A program made the translations under genes and the position numbers. From Rhodamnia argentea (taxonomy: Eukaryota > Streptophyta > Magnoliopsida > Myrtales > Myrtaceae), in contig NC_063156.1 of the NCBI RefSeq assembly GCF_020921035.1, positions 4,464,001-4,528,000 on the forward strand: a stretch of DNA of 64,000 nucleotides, in the 5' to 3' direction. This document shows, in pieces, positions 1-14,706 of this stretch. The notes beneath the pieces were generated by a model, which searched no databases, was not told the origin of the DNA, and worked only from the letters and a program-made list of their open reading frames with translations. The number at the start of each line of letters is the position of its first letter. The first letter of the stretch is position 1.

Positions 1-1811
1 ACTTTGTTCTATAAGAACATGTAACATTTTCTTTTATCATTTCTCATATCATATCAAAAAGAAAAGGCGAACCTTATACAAGATGAGGCAAAAACAAATC
101 CACTAGAAAAATAAAAAACAAGGAAGAAGAAAGTTGTACACGCACTAATAGTCAGGCACGAGTGAGAGAGTTGCCTTCATCCGAAGCCCAGCCGGATGAA
201 CAGTTCGGCGCCTCGTGTAAGATATCAACCGTTCAGGATCTTGGAAGTCCTGTTCGAGGACTTGCAAGGTCAAGAAAATTTGAACGGACTTCGTGAAGTC
301 CATTAAAGAGGGAAGAAGTTAGAGGGAGAATAAGCTCAGGAGAGATATTGCCACGGCCGTTACATCGCAATCTCGTCATCGCCTACGTTTTGGAGAAGAA
401 CGTGAAGCGGGTGACATGGTAAGAGGACGGGCGATGAGTGGAGGAGGAGGAGCCAAGCATGGTTAAGAACCGATGGAGAGGAGGCAACGGACGACTGTAA
501 GAAGAAGTGGGGTTTCAGAAAATAGGGCTCTTCGAATGGAGTTGACTCTTGCTGGGAAATTTCCATTTGGGACTGCCAATGCTTTTTGAGGCGTCTGTGT
601 GGCATGTGCTCTCTCGCTTTTTATAGACGTGAGACACCGTCGAAGGCAATCCTCATTGTTTTATCAACTCAAGAACAAGTGTAGCCAATCATAAATAAAA
701 ACAATTTTATTAAAAAAAAAACTCAAAAGTAAGAGTGGAGTTTATTTTAAAATGTAACCAAACGGTAGTTGGACTTAGGTAAATATCCTTGTATCAACAT
801 AGGATACTACATAGAGGGGTACAATGAAACAAAAATTGTGTTTTCAATGCACGACGACCTTATATCTTTTATAGCTTAGATCGACACTCGTTGAGAAGAA
901 CTCTCGACAAGACTCATACAAATACATATTCAAGTTTATTACGATTAGCCACGAATCGTTTCATTAATCATTACATATAACTACTTCCTGAAAAAAAAAA
1001 AAATCTCCGCAACTATAACAATATGGTATAATATTCTTTTCATATCGAGAAAGTTACTTGATCTTCGCTCTTCTCATATCTAACTCCATGACGTAACATC
1101 ATGGCAAATAAAAATAAAAAAAAGAGGAGAAGAAGAAAAAGTACAACTAATTCACAAAACAAAGTCTCTTGATTATGCGTTCGTCAATGTGAGAATAAAC
1201 CCCCCCTTTGCATTTACTTTTGTCCATGACATTTCTCTATCGACGAGAGTAAGCTAGGGTTTGACATGGGATGGCCTCTCCTATGTCCTTGTGCATTCAT
1301 CTGAATTTTTCTCTCTACCTCAACTTTTACCCCCAAAAAAACAAAAAAAAAAAGGGCCAAAGCCATCATTGGCCGCTCACTAAAGAATGGAGTCGATGTG
1401 TCATTTTCGCCCGTGGAAGTGAATGAATGGCATGAAAAGCCTTCTTCTCTCGGGATTGCAGCCTCACGAGTTATTCTCTTCATGTATCCTTTTGTTTTGT
1501 TCCATTTTAATTTATCGTTTTGCATTTTTTTGTTTATATTTTGAGTGAGCTGAAAAATTGATTTTTAGGACTCGGTTCTAGAAAGTTGCGCTAATCGAGA
1601 ATCGAGCACGATAATTCATACTTTCCAAGACTTACATCGCTCGATAGGGTCGAATGAGAATTTATAGGTCGAGAAAAGAAGAATCGATTCTTATTAGTGG
1701 AGCAATCGAGTTTTCTAATTAACGTCGTTTTGAATAATTGGATCCTGTCTGCATTCATCATGAGCTACTCCTTTGATTTACTGACTTTACCTTGGGTGAA
1801 AATCTATCTTT
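1..1811. other. No recognised gene; AT-rich flank
   Basis: AT-rich DNA without an ORF that I recognise. The one item with some support is a small minus-strand ORF with a TATA-like box, listed separately (360-605). A minus-strand ORF at 1214-1525 has poly-lysine/phenylalanine stretches from homopolymers and looks like noise. Confidence 0.5.
360..605 (-). other. Candidate small ORF with a TATA-like box (81 or 67 codons)
   Basis: An open frame of 81 codons runs on the minus strand. A perfect TATAAAAAG (617-625) stands just upstream on the same strand. It is so close to the first ATG (603-605) that transcription would normally start downstream of that ATG, so the second ATG (561-563, peptide starting MEISQQ) is the better start. 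The peptide is rich in Ser, Leu and Pro and resembles no family I know. It may be a first exon, a relic, or chance. Confidence 0.15.
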
Positions 1812-2169
1812 TGAACAAATACCACCAAAAGTTTCAAATTTTGTCCATTGTGATACAAGTATCGCCAAACTTTTTTGGTATCACCAAGAATCCTAAATTT
1901 ACCCATTGTAACACAAATATTCACAACTTTTTTTGCTTCACGAGGAAACCCAAACTTACATACATGTGATCTATATGCTATTTATTACAGTTTCATCTAA
2001 GATATATTTGTCACATAAGTAAAAGTTTGGGATCTTTTATGACACAAAAACGAATTTGAAGCATTTGTGTCACAATGAAAAAAATTTAAAAGTTTTTAGT
2101 GACGCAAAAGAAAAATTGAGAAATTTATATTATAGTAGATATAATGTGAAATATTTTGTAGTATTAATC
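1812..2169. mobile_element. Fold-back element, same family as 4376-4988
   Basis: Two inverted halves contain repeated units of the form 'cattgtgayacaa...caaa'. The left half (about 1812-1960) is the reverse complement of the right half (about 1990-2169), with much divergence. The right end reads GTATTAATCC, as does the right end of the element at 4376-4988, and the left end has the matching ATACCACC. No clean target-site duplication was found. Probably an old non-autonomous Mutator-like or fold-back element. Confidence 0.45.
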
Positions 2170-4366
2170 CTTCGTCTTTTCAAAGAACATGGACATGAAG
2201 GCCCGGCAGTGCATTTATGATCTTGCAATTCATGCAGAGCCATATTTGACCGTGGAACTTCACTTTGCTCCACCACCTATCTTCTCTGAGTGAAAATTAA
2301 GCCAAGACAAAAACACTTTTTTTATTTTACGTGCGTATGAGAGGGAGAAGTATGTGTGCCTCGGAATACACAAGACCTTGTCAGTTCTTCAGCTACAAAA
2401 ATGGATGCTTCCCACAAAATTCAAACTTTATTGACTGTTCGTTTTGTCTCTCAACTCTGCACCCCACAAAAAGAAAAAGCTGGACCTGCAAAAAAAAAAA
2501 TCCGAAATTCAAAGCACTCAAAAACAAAATATCATGATGCTGATCATGTCTTATGTAATAACTCTGCATTGGCAGTCACAGAAATGGGGTCTACAATGAG
2601 ACGTCAATCTCACATGGTCCATTGCCAAACGTTAAGGCCCCTTTTGCCACTACTGTCATTTCCGGCCTCCTCCTTAATTGCCTGCCTCCCTTGGGTAAAA
2701 TTTGTTTTTTACCCACCAAGCTTGTAGAGGAGACATTCTTGTTTAGATTAGGGTTTATGGTCAGGAGGTGATCATATTCATCGGGATTTCACGAGACCCG
2801 ACACTCGACTCGGCTCGACTCGTATGTACAAAGCCTCAAAATCTACTTGGTTCTAAGCATAGAATGCTCCTTTGGGAAAGAGCCGATAAGCAAGAAAGCT
2901 TTGTGGGGGTTCAAATGGGATTAGGGTTTCACTTTCCACACTGTGGATTTTCTTCTGTCAAAAGAAGGTTTAAATTCCTGCTCTTGCATGCATGCAAATT
3001 CTTTTGCTGGAAGAGGAGGGCGGAAAAGGCAGACGTCCTTGGCTCGGCCTGGTTTGCTAAATGGGGCTATTGGCAAAACCCGACTCAGACCTCCTCCGAG
3101 AAGTAGAAGAGAATTTAATTGCTTGCACTCGAGTGCAACCCCCACCACCACCACCTTCTGATGCTTCTGAACTTTTATCAAGTGAAGCCCAAATTTCTGA
3201 AAAATCTTTTGCAGCTCTGAAGTCATCATGATCCTCCCAACGTCGGGTCACCTCACCTTATTGATTAGAGGTGGTCCAAGCTATTTAACACTTGCAACAT
3301 TTTTCGTTTACTCAGAATGTGACAATCCCGGAAATTTTTTTTTTTTTTTTGTTACTTTGTGATCGCTGCTTTTGTTTCGGTAATATAGTTTCACATCGAT
3401 AATGTCTCACGGTAAAATATAAGAATAACTGAAAAAACAATGAACTTTCATGATGTACGTACGTAGATATAAGATAGGATTTTATGGGGTGAATTAGTAG
3501 GAAATAATCGTTAAGATAACACTATTTTGAAGAACTCACGGATACACTTTATATTAATCATGGGTCATGGCGACAATTTTAGTATTTGAAAAACAGTTTC
3601 CCGAAACAAGATTCTCGTTTAACTGGTGCATGCAAAAGAAGCGGCGCCGCCCCATGCATCGTGTGCAAATAAGCCGAGCTGGAAAACATATATATTCTTG
3701 AAAAGCACCAGTCTAACATATGGTTAGGAGAACAAAAGAAGATCGAATTTGCGGTTATCATGAGTTTTAAGAGCGCTTTTAAGCGGCGCTTGTCGGCATA
3801 AGTAACACGGGGTTTTGTCCCATATTTTATATAGAAGGACCTTGGATATGAAACCCTAGTTCTTCTTCGCATATCCACTAGTCTTTTGAACGTTTTTGTT
3901 TTGGTTGAAATAGTCTTTTGAAGTACACGCTCGCCTTTTTTTTTTTGACCAAAAAAAAAAAATTCTGGTTTCCCTTCTTCCATCTTCTGAAAACAAATCA
4001 GGGAAAAATAAAAAATATGAAGGCCATTTTCGGGCTAGCCCGGCCCGGTTAGCCAAGTGACCCTCAAAGAGTCCGAAGTAGCTGCCCTAGCTCGTGGAGC
4101 CCGGCCCGCTAATTAACCGTGGATCTGCTGGATCGTTTTTACTTGTCCATACTTTTGGTAAGACATATTTTGGTGATTCAGATAAATATGAAACTTAGTG
4201 ATGAAGATATATAATTATAATCTTCGAAAAAGTTAGTCTGATTAGGTGAATCTAATTCGAATCTTGCGTCTCGACCTCCCATTAAATCTCAGAGTGTAAG
4301 TTCTAGAGCAAGACAAAAAGAAAATTGAGAAATTTTGTTGGCTTTGGGAAATAAGAACAAAGAAAC
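2170..4366. other. No recognised gene
   Basis: Several short overlapping ORFs on both strands, none with a recognisable domain, splice structure or codon pattern. Long T and A runs occur at about 3330 and 3930-3960. I see nothing functional here. Confidence 0.45.
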
Positions 4367-4375
4367 AAAAACAAT

Positions 4376-4988
4376 GGTTAATATCACAGAAAAATCTCAA
4401 ACCGGTACATCTGTGATAAATTTACTCGAAATTATTTTTTTGAAGGCCAAAAACCCTAAACCGATATACTCGTGACAAATTTACCTCAAACTATTTTTTT
4501 TTACCACCAAAAATCCTAAATTGATATAATCGTGACAAATTTACTCCAAATTAATTTTTTTAGCAAAAAATATTTCAAACTGGTATACATGTAACAAATT
4601 TACCTTGTGTTAGTTTCCGTTAAATTGAGTTAATACTATGAAAAGTCCCAAATTGATACACATGTAACAAAATGAATGTGGTAACTCGTATGCCCGACAA
4701 TTATCATGTGTCATCGAACTCAATAATTTGACTTTAAAATTTAACGGAAACTAATGGAGGATAAATTTGTCATATGTGTACCAATTTGAAATTTTTTATC
4801 CTAAAAAAATTAATTTGACATAAATTTGTCACAGTTATACCAATTTAAGATTTTTTATGATCAAAAAAATAATTAGAAGTAAATTTGTCACGAGTATATT
4901 AGTTTAGGGTTTTTGGCGGTCAAAAAAATAATTTCGGGTAAATTTATCACAGGTGTGCTAATTTGGAATTTTTGGTGGTATTAATCCT
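4376..4988. mobile_element. Mutator-like fold-back element with 9-bp TSD
   Basis: A 613-bp element lies between two exact copies of AAAAACAAT (4367-4375 and 4989-4997), a 9-bp target-site duplication as expected for Mutator-type transposition. The termini are inverted repeats: GGTTAATATCACAG on the left and, read in reverse, AGGATTAATACCACC on the right. The two halves (about 4376-4640 and 4730-4988) are inverted copies of each other. Each half is built of ~60-bp subunits reading 'ccaaaaaccctaaa..gtgacaaattta'. No coding capacity, so it is non-autonomous. A more degraded relative lies at 1812-2169. Confidence 0.75.
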
Positions 4989-4997
4989 AAAAACAAT

Positions 4998-6636
4998 AAT
5001 AAAGAAGATAAAATCAAGTGAAATAAGCAAGCGTAATTGCGCATGATGTTAGAATGGGGAATCCTTTTGGCTTTGACCGCAGACCACATTTAGGAGGAAA
5101 CGAGGAGCACCAACAACGCGTGCCCTCTGATAATAGACCACGAATTCCATGCGAATTAATCGAATGCTTAACGTGTGTAACCCTAAGTCTTCTAGCGGGG
5201 AAAAGGAAAGAATTAGGAGGACGCCGACCCGGTATGATCAGAGACATCACCCTTAGTAACATTTTGATTTAATTAAGAAGTAATTCTGTTTGACTCCATC
5301 GGATTAAAGACGGGTCAGTTACCTCCTCTGCTTCCTTACCATCTAGATCGAGAATTCGTGAGATGGGTGTTTTTAGTATATGCTTGCAACTCTAATTTAA
5401 TATCATCACATTTGTCATTTTCAGAATTACAGTGAGGTTATGTAAATCTCGATTTGACTGTAGGAGTCATCAATGTCCCATCTTCCTTTTGCGAATTGAT
5501 GTCAGTGTCAACTATCAAGAGCACTAATCTGCCGTTCAACATCATCCTAGACGTACAAAGTGAATGGGATCTAGATCTCGAAAGGGGTTTCGTCCTACAT
5601 CATCCGGCTTTTTGCTTATTTCGGATTGAACTTATTATTATTATTTTTTTTTTGTTTCATGTTTCCTATGAGATTCTAGCCGTGGTCGGTTTATCGTTTC
5701 TATGATTTTTTTTTAAATCATTTATGTCTTAAGCACTGATTAGCTGCTCCACCAAAGCAATCCACATGCCACGTCGGATTTCCAATTACGGATGAGAGAG
5801 AGAGAAGGGAGTTTTGATGGAGGAACGACCGTGGTTTCGTTTCGCCCAATGATTAATGAATGAATACATGGAAAACTTCAAATCTGTATGTCAGATGTAA
5901 TGCGGGTGATGGACAGATTAGATGGGAGGGAGGGAGGAGATCAGAGAAGGCAATGTTCCCTTCCACGGTGACACCACGCCCAGTATTGCATGTGATAATC
6001 AAGCCACGTTACCATGTAAAGAATAAGACACAATACCCACACACAGCGCTGACTAAGAAAATGGAAAGAATGGGCCCCACCGTTTGAAGTTTGACCCCCT
6101 TGACTTTGGGGGTCCCATTCAAATCGGCCCTCACCGAGAAGCTGCCTCGATTTATTTATGTTTTAATTTTTTATTTTTGGTTGAAACCGCACCTTTATTC
6201 AATGATTTAACTTTGTAGAATAGTTGATAATAAAATCCCATGAAATCTCGCACGGTGTCTGAGCATGAGGGCGTTGTTTAAAATCGAAGCCCAATTTGGA
6301 TTTTTTTTTTTGTCTTTGACTTTCGTTGAATCGTTCTATTACCGTGTACATAGTTAAGCATGGAATACCAAAGATGTAGGAAGCCTTCAAACTGAAGGAA
6401 GTACACAGATCCAGAGGAATACATAAAGAAATATATTAATGATCTTCACTCCTGTAATTTCAAATTTGACTATTGTTACAATCCACAAATCATCAAGTCC
6501 TTGTTGGGACAAGCACACCCCAATTCAAACTGATGGCTAAAATCTCCTCAGTCGGTTTATTATAAAAAAAATAAAAATAAAAGCCAATTTCCTCCCTTGT
6601 GTCCCCCAGCTAAAAGAACTCCGAAATTCCCCAAAG
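4998..6636. other. No recognised gene; 3' flank of ACC oxidase
   Basis: No ORF with a recognisable product. Short purine-rich tracts (GAGAGAGAGAA near 5795) are present. The last 200-400 bases next to 6637 should hold the ACC oxidase 3' untranslated region; I could not fix a poly(A) site. Confidence 0.4.
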
Positions 6637-8039
<1,403 letters not shown>

Positions 8040-8096
8040 TCAGCAAATGAAGATAATTGCACTTGCTTGTGTGCCTATTGGGTGTTTGGTGATGTG

Positions 8097-8105
8097 CTAT
8101 TTATA
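8097..8105 (-). promoter_or_regulatory. TATA box of the ACC oxidase gene
   Basis: TATAAATAG on the minus strand, 112 bp upstream of the ACO start codon at 7985, implies transcription starting near 8065-8075 and a leader of roughly 80-90 nt. Confidence 0.75.
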
Positions 8106-8109
8106 GGAG

Positions 8110-11100
8110 TTTTTCAAGGGCACAAGAGAGGATTTCCTTGGCTTACTTTGAATTTTCACATGCTCGTATAGTTTCTTGGAATGGTCATTTGATTGAAGAA
8201 AATAAAAATTACCAAATTGTAACATCTAGTGGGTCCCAGATCCTCCACTTATGCCCAACCCTAAGGTGGATATGGTCAGCGTGCCTTGTCCGACCATCTC
8301 TCTTGCTCTCCCGGCTTTGGACCCACTTTGGTGGCTAAGGTCCCCCTTCCGTTTTGCCTTTTATCTTTTCCTGCCCTTTTGACCAAAGTTAAAGTCCATG
8401 AACATGCACTAACTAGCCCCTATGTGCCTTCCTCTTCAGCATCGATGACGTGTCAAAGAGAACATAAGGTAAACAAATTCTCACAATGTACGTGGTAATT
8501 AGAGCATAAAATTAAGTTGGAATTTCGCTCGGCAAAATTGAAAATTTTAAAATTGAATTGGCATCCGTATAATGGATTTATGACTGATTAGATAATCTCC
8601 CTCTCTAGCATTTTGCATATTTTAATCGTCGGTCACTAAGAAAGATATATGTACATCTCAAAATAATCAACATGCTAAGCCCACGGCCACTTGGCCAATG
8701 TGCTCTATGCAAAGTCTTCATGACATCAACTAAATAAACGGGGCTCGATTCTTATTTAGAAGCGAGTGACTCGTGCACATTTTACTATTTGGCATCACAA
8801 TCCGTATGGCAAACGTTCGTTGCTGTTCATTGGTTCAACAGCTAGATGGTCCATATATGATCTCATCCATTCGCAATCTTCTTGCCAAAACAAAAAAAAA
8901 TTAAAAATTAAAAATTAATCAGATCCTCATGATAAGAGAGATCATATTATTTAAATGGGTCACTTGAACTCCAGTTAGGTAGCTACGAAAAAATGAAGAT
9001 ATTGTTGGATGCTTTTGAGACATAACTTCATCCAATTTCAAAAGTGCTTTCTTGCCAAAGTTCATGAAACATTATGGCCAACTGTGAATATTTTCACATC
9101 GATAGATCTAATCAGTTTTTGTAATCAATCTAATGCGCAGTGGATGTTGTCTATCTCTTAGCTTTTTGGGGTCAAAAGCTAGAAGTTGTAGTCAAGAAGC
9201 TGATGTGTTTGATCTTGTTGCCATGGCAATGTTTCGAAGCAATCTCGTAGATGTGCCAACCCTTGTTGATAACAACTACCACAAGACATAGAAATTGCCT
9301 GAGTGTTGCGGACAATATCCTCTAGCATATGATCCGTGCGTCACAAAGTGCAAACGGTGCCACCCGACTGTCCTTGGATATTCAATAGATACGACGGAGT
9401 ATACGCCATAAGAAAACAATACGTATCTGACCAAAAAGTAAAACATATCCTTAGTAATTTATGATATAAGAGGATTATCCCGATTACAATGGGGATAACT
9501 ACGACGGGTTTGTTTGAAACTCTTGTTTCTTTTGGTAAAACCCTAGGAAAAGAGAACTCCTTTGGGCCTTGGTAGTGAACTCCAAAGGACTCGAAGTGGA
9601 AATATTCTTTGCTAAAGTTACGGGGCACGAGTAAAAAAACAGTGGAAAAATTAGACTGTAAAGGCAGTTTTAACTTTCAAGTAATGTTCGCAGCTACTTT
9701 GGTCATTTTCCATGATCCCCACCAAAAACATGCCCTTCTCTTTTCTTGGAGGAGTTTGGTCATCAGTGACAGTGATTTGACCCAAACCTACCTTGCACAA
9801 AAAGCTAGAACCCAAGTGGAGTCTGACATGCCGACCTCGAAGCTAATCGTGCTATTCGTGTTGAGGATGTCTCTCATGTACCTTCTGCAAGAAGGCCACT
9901 GCAAATGTGGGTTGGAACGCGATGATAGACAACTTCTTTGATCCGAGAGATTCTAATTCCGGACGCGTCCCCATGCCAGGATCATTGGACATTCGAATAA
10001 CATCGTGTCTTATCATGTTTTCCTCATTTAGTTGTTGGGTAATTTTGGGCAATTCTTATCCTAAAAAGTAATTTAGAGAGTGAGACTTTTCCTCACACTT
10101 AAAAATCGATTACCAACCCCTTTCATAACTGATATAGAATGGTCCCAACAGCAGCATCGGCTAAACAAATTCGATATATCACATCTCGAGACGTGTAAAA
10201 TAAGAGTATTTTACGACGGGCATGATTAAGTTTCACATAATTCTACGCCGAGTAATGAACCGCGAGACCAAAAAATTTCAAGATGATTATTGAAAGTATC
10301 GAAGAGAATTAGAGAGCATGTCGGTAGTGGAATGGTGAGAGGGAGGGAGAGAGAGTGATGGTGGCCCGGTGGGGTTGCATTGGAAAGGGTCCGATAAGGA
10401 TGAACGCACTTTCTTTTTCTTTCTTTTGTTCTCTTACAGGAAGTTTATAGATGCACGATAGAAGGATATGGCACATGCCATGCCATGTTCACCTGCTAGA
10501 CCACCTGATGAACATGTGTATGCCATTTCTGCCCGCCGAAAAATTGAATTCGACACCAACATGTGCATGTGTGCTTGTTATTGAAGGGTACTTTGTTGTT
10601 TCTACGCACACTTGGAATAAGGGTTTTTGATGTCGGTCTTATCGCCATGTGATGACGTTGGTTGAATTGGAATGCTCATCAATTTAGAACCTAACTAAGA
10701 GCGTATTTGTTTAAGTGAAAGAATTTTGGCGAATCAATTTTCTTGATTTTCGCCCGTTTGGTTTGCTGAAAATGATTAGTCAACGAAAAGCCAATTACGA
10801 TCAAAGATAAATTGGCTATTAGCTGGGTGATATATTAATCCGACCTTGGAAGGATCCACCGTGTTCCTACTAAGAACTCACTTCAATCATTCCAAAAAGA
10901 GAACAACTTGCGGATGTCATAGACTGTTTGGCACAATATATCCTACTCTTAGCAAATGATATATCATGTACCAACTAAGTGTCTGTATCAGGAAAATAGC
11001 TAAACTAGTGATATGTTAAACTGTCATTGATCCTTGAATATGGTCCGCTAGATATAACCAGCTCATCTACATTGCTAAGTTAATCAACTTTCCAAACCGC

Positions 11101-11199
11101 TCCCTGTAAGTTTAGGGCTAGCACGCAACATTTGTAGTCAATGTGCCAAATATAGCTTAGGTTATACGTGACGAGGATTGACTTCGGCCCCTAAATTTA
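8110..11199. other. ACO upstream region and gene-free DNA
   Basis: The first kilobase should hold the ACC oxidase promoter; I identified no hormone-response element with confidence. The rest has short ORFs only. A possible terminal repeat of a degraded transposon (GAGCGTATTTGTTTAAG) is at about 10698. No gene recognised. Confidence 0.4.
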
Positions 11200-14100
11200 G
11201 ACTAGTATGTTAAGTCTATTTAAGTAATGATGTATTCGTAGACTGTATATGTGTATGTCAAGCTTTTCTACCAGCCAAAAAGGAAAACTTTGGCATAACA
11301 AGTACCTATGACGAAATTTCTAGGGTTTCCCTTATGAATCAAATAGGTCTAACACAAAATCCAACTCGTGCGTCACATGCATGTTAATGGGTTTTTAGGA
11401 TGACGGCCACTTGAACCATGCAATTCTCACACGTAAGATCCTAGGTAACTAGATAATTATTACGTAAACAACCTTCTCTTTTGGTAGCATTAAATTTTCT
11501 TTTCTTTTCTTTTTTCACCAAGATTCTCAATTTGTAATATCTGCATTTTTCTTACAAGGCGGCTTGCAATTCTATCATCTCGTGTCATCCCCATCCGAGA
11601 ATTTATTGCTTAGCTGAGCACCACAAGTTCGTCTCATTTTTTCCAAGGCTCAACTTCATGTGTCATTGACGACTTCATTACACCCCTAATTAGTAATTAG
11701 ACCATTCTTGTTCGTGACGAGCTGATGACGCAATCATGCATGGGGACAGATTCGAGGAAGGTTCACGTAAATTGCTCGGATATTTCTCCTGGCAACAACA
11801 AGTGGTCTGAATTATTTGTGGGGTGAAGCAGACCTTTCCCTGACATGGACCTCAATTTGCTAATAGCCACCCCCTCTCGATCACTCCAAAGGATTAACAA
11901 GTACTAAAAGCATAATCTAAAACGTACTTATGTTAATGTAAAAATGCTTCGTAATGTGTAGATTAACGAAATATTGGTAGAGATTACAAGACATTCGGTC
12001 AGTGGCCTTGAATCGTCCGCCAAATTGATTAGTCTAGATGTTGTGTGGAAGATCGCTACAACTCGCATCGACCGCATCCGCATGAAAAAACCATTTCGAT
12101 TAGGACTCTAATAAATGGTATAATTGTAGTATAGGACTTTGACTGGGAGAAAGTTCTTGGTCTTGCCACTTGAGGAGTTGTTTTCCATGTGCTCGTCTCC
12201 GTTCGGTGGGCTGCGAAGCAGCATATTCTCATGATTTGTAAGACCCACGTGATTTCTTTCTATCCCTTGTGATTTATTATCAGAATTGTTAAGGTCTATA
12301 TTCCTTAAAAAATATATAATTTTAGATTTAGTTTCAATTACACTCCCCTAAAATTTAGGTTCGCTCCAAATTTTTCCCGAACGTGTTTGTCCGAAAAAAA
12401 GAAAGTAACTTTAGATACAGTCTCAAATCTACCTTGAGAATTTCTCGTCTAAAAAAATCGCTAATTTTTACTCTCGTTCCAAATTTGTCCTCATTAATCT
12501 TCTGTCCAAAAATCTTCGTTAATCGTCTTTAATTTTCAAATCTCAGAACGGATTAATTTTAGAGATAATTCCTGAAAATGTCAATTAAATTGGGACCGGG
12601 CCATGAGATAGATTTAAGAATAAATTAAGACTTGATAATTTTGTTTAGAGAAAATAAAATTTGAGAATAAAAAAATTCGGAGCAGAATTGATTAAACCTA
12701 ATGAAAGAGCTTCTTTATAGAATTAGGCCGAATTCTTGAACCACCGAAAGGCTCCGGCTCAGGAACAATGTGGACCGCAAAGAGAAAGCAAGGATATGGA
12801 CAACCAATAGAATTTCAGTCAAAACCGAGCTCACGAGTCTTCTACAGAAAGGAACAGTGAAGGACGGCCCCAATGAAGTCTAGTCCACCAAAGGAATTTA
12901 AGGTTCTCAAGACAATATAGGCCGCCCAAGGCAAGTCTTCTACTTTAGAAATCAACCTCTGATAAAAAATTAATATTTTTATTTTTACTCAAAAGAAAAT
13001 TTTTATTTTTTCTACTTTTGCTGTAGAATTTGATTTTTGATAAGAGAAATTTATTTAGTAACGATTGAAAATTTTTATTTCTGAAATATTATTAATACAA
13101 AATCTTCTATAAAAAATTATTGTCGGGAGTCAAAAAATTTCTACTTCATTTTTAAACTATTTAAATTTATTTAAATAATAATTTTTATTATCAAAAAATA
13201 TTATTTACTTTTTAAAAATAAAAATATATTAGTTATTTTTTACTCCGATGACCGGAGAAGGCGATTTGGCTACAGAGGTCGGTGGTAGACTGCGGTGGCA
13301 GGTGGCACGATAGTCGATGGTTGGCGGCGAGGAGCTACATAATGGTCGACGGTTGGTGACGGTGGGCGATAGTCGGCAGCGACAGGGGGCGGTGGTGGCG
13401 AGCAACGATGGGCGGAGGTGGTTGGCGGACAGAAGCGATCAGCGGGTGGCGGCGGTGGTCGGTGGCCGGCGGCCACGGGAGGTCTACGGTGGGCGAGGGA
13501 GGGCAATGGTTGGTGGTTAACGGTGGTTGCGGGCGGGGATGGATGACTACCGGTGGTGGTCGACGGCAACGGCGATCGTCGGTAGTCGGGAGCGGCTATA
13601 GGCGGTGGAGGAGGTCGGCGGAGGCGGGCGTGGTTTAAAAGAGGGTAAAGGCATAAAGAAAAGAAGGTAAGGCAAAAAGTATGTCTTATTTATTTTATTT
13701 TTTTGTCCAAGATGTACTTCTTGAGTTAAGACGTAATTTTTTTCAACTTTTCAAATTGGGGAAAAAATAAATTCAGAAGTAAAAATTCACTTCATAAATA
13801 GAAATTTCTTTCGGACATAAATTTTTTTACCGAACGGAATTCTACGTCAGAAGTTTCGTTACTAAACGGATTTCTACTCTATAAATACTTATGGAGCAGA
13901 AATTCACTTTTAGAAATGTTACCATACGCATCCCTAGAGTTCAATGGCGGGGCCCCATGATGGTATGAGCAAGCATGTGATGAAGTGACCAAGGTTGAAG
14001 GAGGGTGGTTTTTAGAGGCATTTCATTTGGATGCAAGTTTGATTTTTTTGTACCATCATATGTGCAATTAGCAGGAGCTAAGATTTTTTTTTTGTCAAAA

Positions 14101-14706
14101 CAAAAATTTACATTTCATATAACAAAATAAATACATAATTTCAAGACAAATATGCCAAACCGACAAAGCAAGTAAAACAAAAAAAATCAAAAAAAGTGAA
14201 TTGACTTGGTACTGCTTGCCCAAAAAGGGATCTGTTGTAACATCAAAGCTCATACGGAGGCCGATCACCGAATGTTGGATCTTCATCGGTGATAAGCACA
14301 CGTCGAGAAATCTCTCTTTAATAATTGCGAATTTGTTAAAAGCAATGCGTATCTAGGTTTGGCGTCCCCAGTAACACCACCATATAGAGACCATAACAAC
14401 ACCAAAAGGTTGAAGGAACACAAAAAAAAAAAAAATTTCTTGTAATTCCAAATATATCTCTAGACTGGGATAAAAGAGCACATAAATCTAGATCTGGCTC
14501 TAGATCGAGAGAGAATGATCACAAAATAAATAGCAATTAATCACAAAATCACTTTCAGCTAAGCCAATTGCTGAAGACAGTAGCAATTGAACCTCAAGAC
14601 TTGTGGAGCACTCAACTATCCAGAGTAAGCACCCAAAGCCAGAGCAAGTGAGCATATTTGGATAGAGCAGAATCTTCCGAGACACTCACGCTTCGATCTT
14701 CACCAC
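11200..14706. repeat. Tandem direct duplication, copy A
   Basis: From GACTAGTATGTTAAG to the CTTCCATAG at about 14697, this unit is repeated head-to-tail as copy B (14707-17855). Order and wording of the two copies agree over more than 3 kb, with scattered substitutions and small indels. Matching landmarks: 11203 with 14704, 11700 with 15800, 12180 with 16310, 13940 with 17110, 14510 with 17645. Copy A carries a 1,015-bp transposon (12920-13934) absent from copy B and lacks the 605-bp element of copy B. No coding gene recognised. Confidence 0.85.
12920..13934. mobile_element. PIF/Harbinger-like non-autonomous element in copy A
   Basis: A 1,015-bp insertion revealed by comparison with copy B, which has an uninterrupted site at about 17104-17112 (AATTTAAAGTTC). 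Its ends align with those of the element at 22293-22754: left GGCCGCCCAAGGCAAG, right (reversed) GGGATGCGTATGGTAA. The target looks like a 3-bp TTA, now ATA on the left and degraded on the right. The inside has AT-rich arms full of 'acttctgaagtagaaatttc' units around a GC-rich core (13260-13630) of GGTGGCGG-type low-complexity DNA. ORFs in the core are composition artefacts. Confidence 0.65.

Noticed and set aside
13270..13638. ORFs of 67-99 codons on both strands
   Set aside because: Produced by a GGTGGCGG low-complexity tract inside a transposable element.
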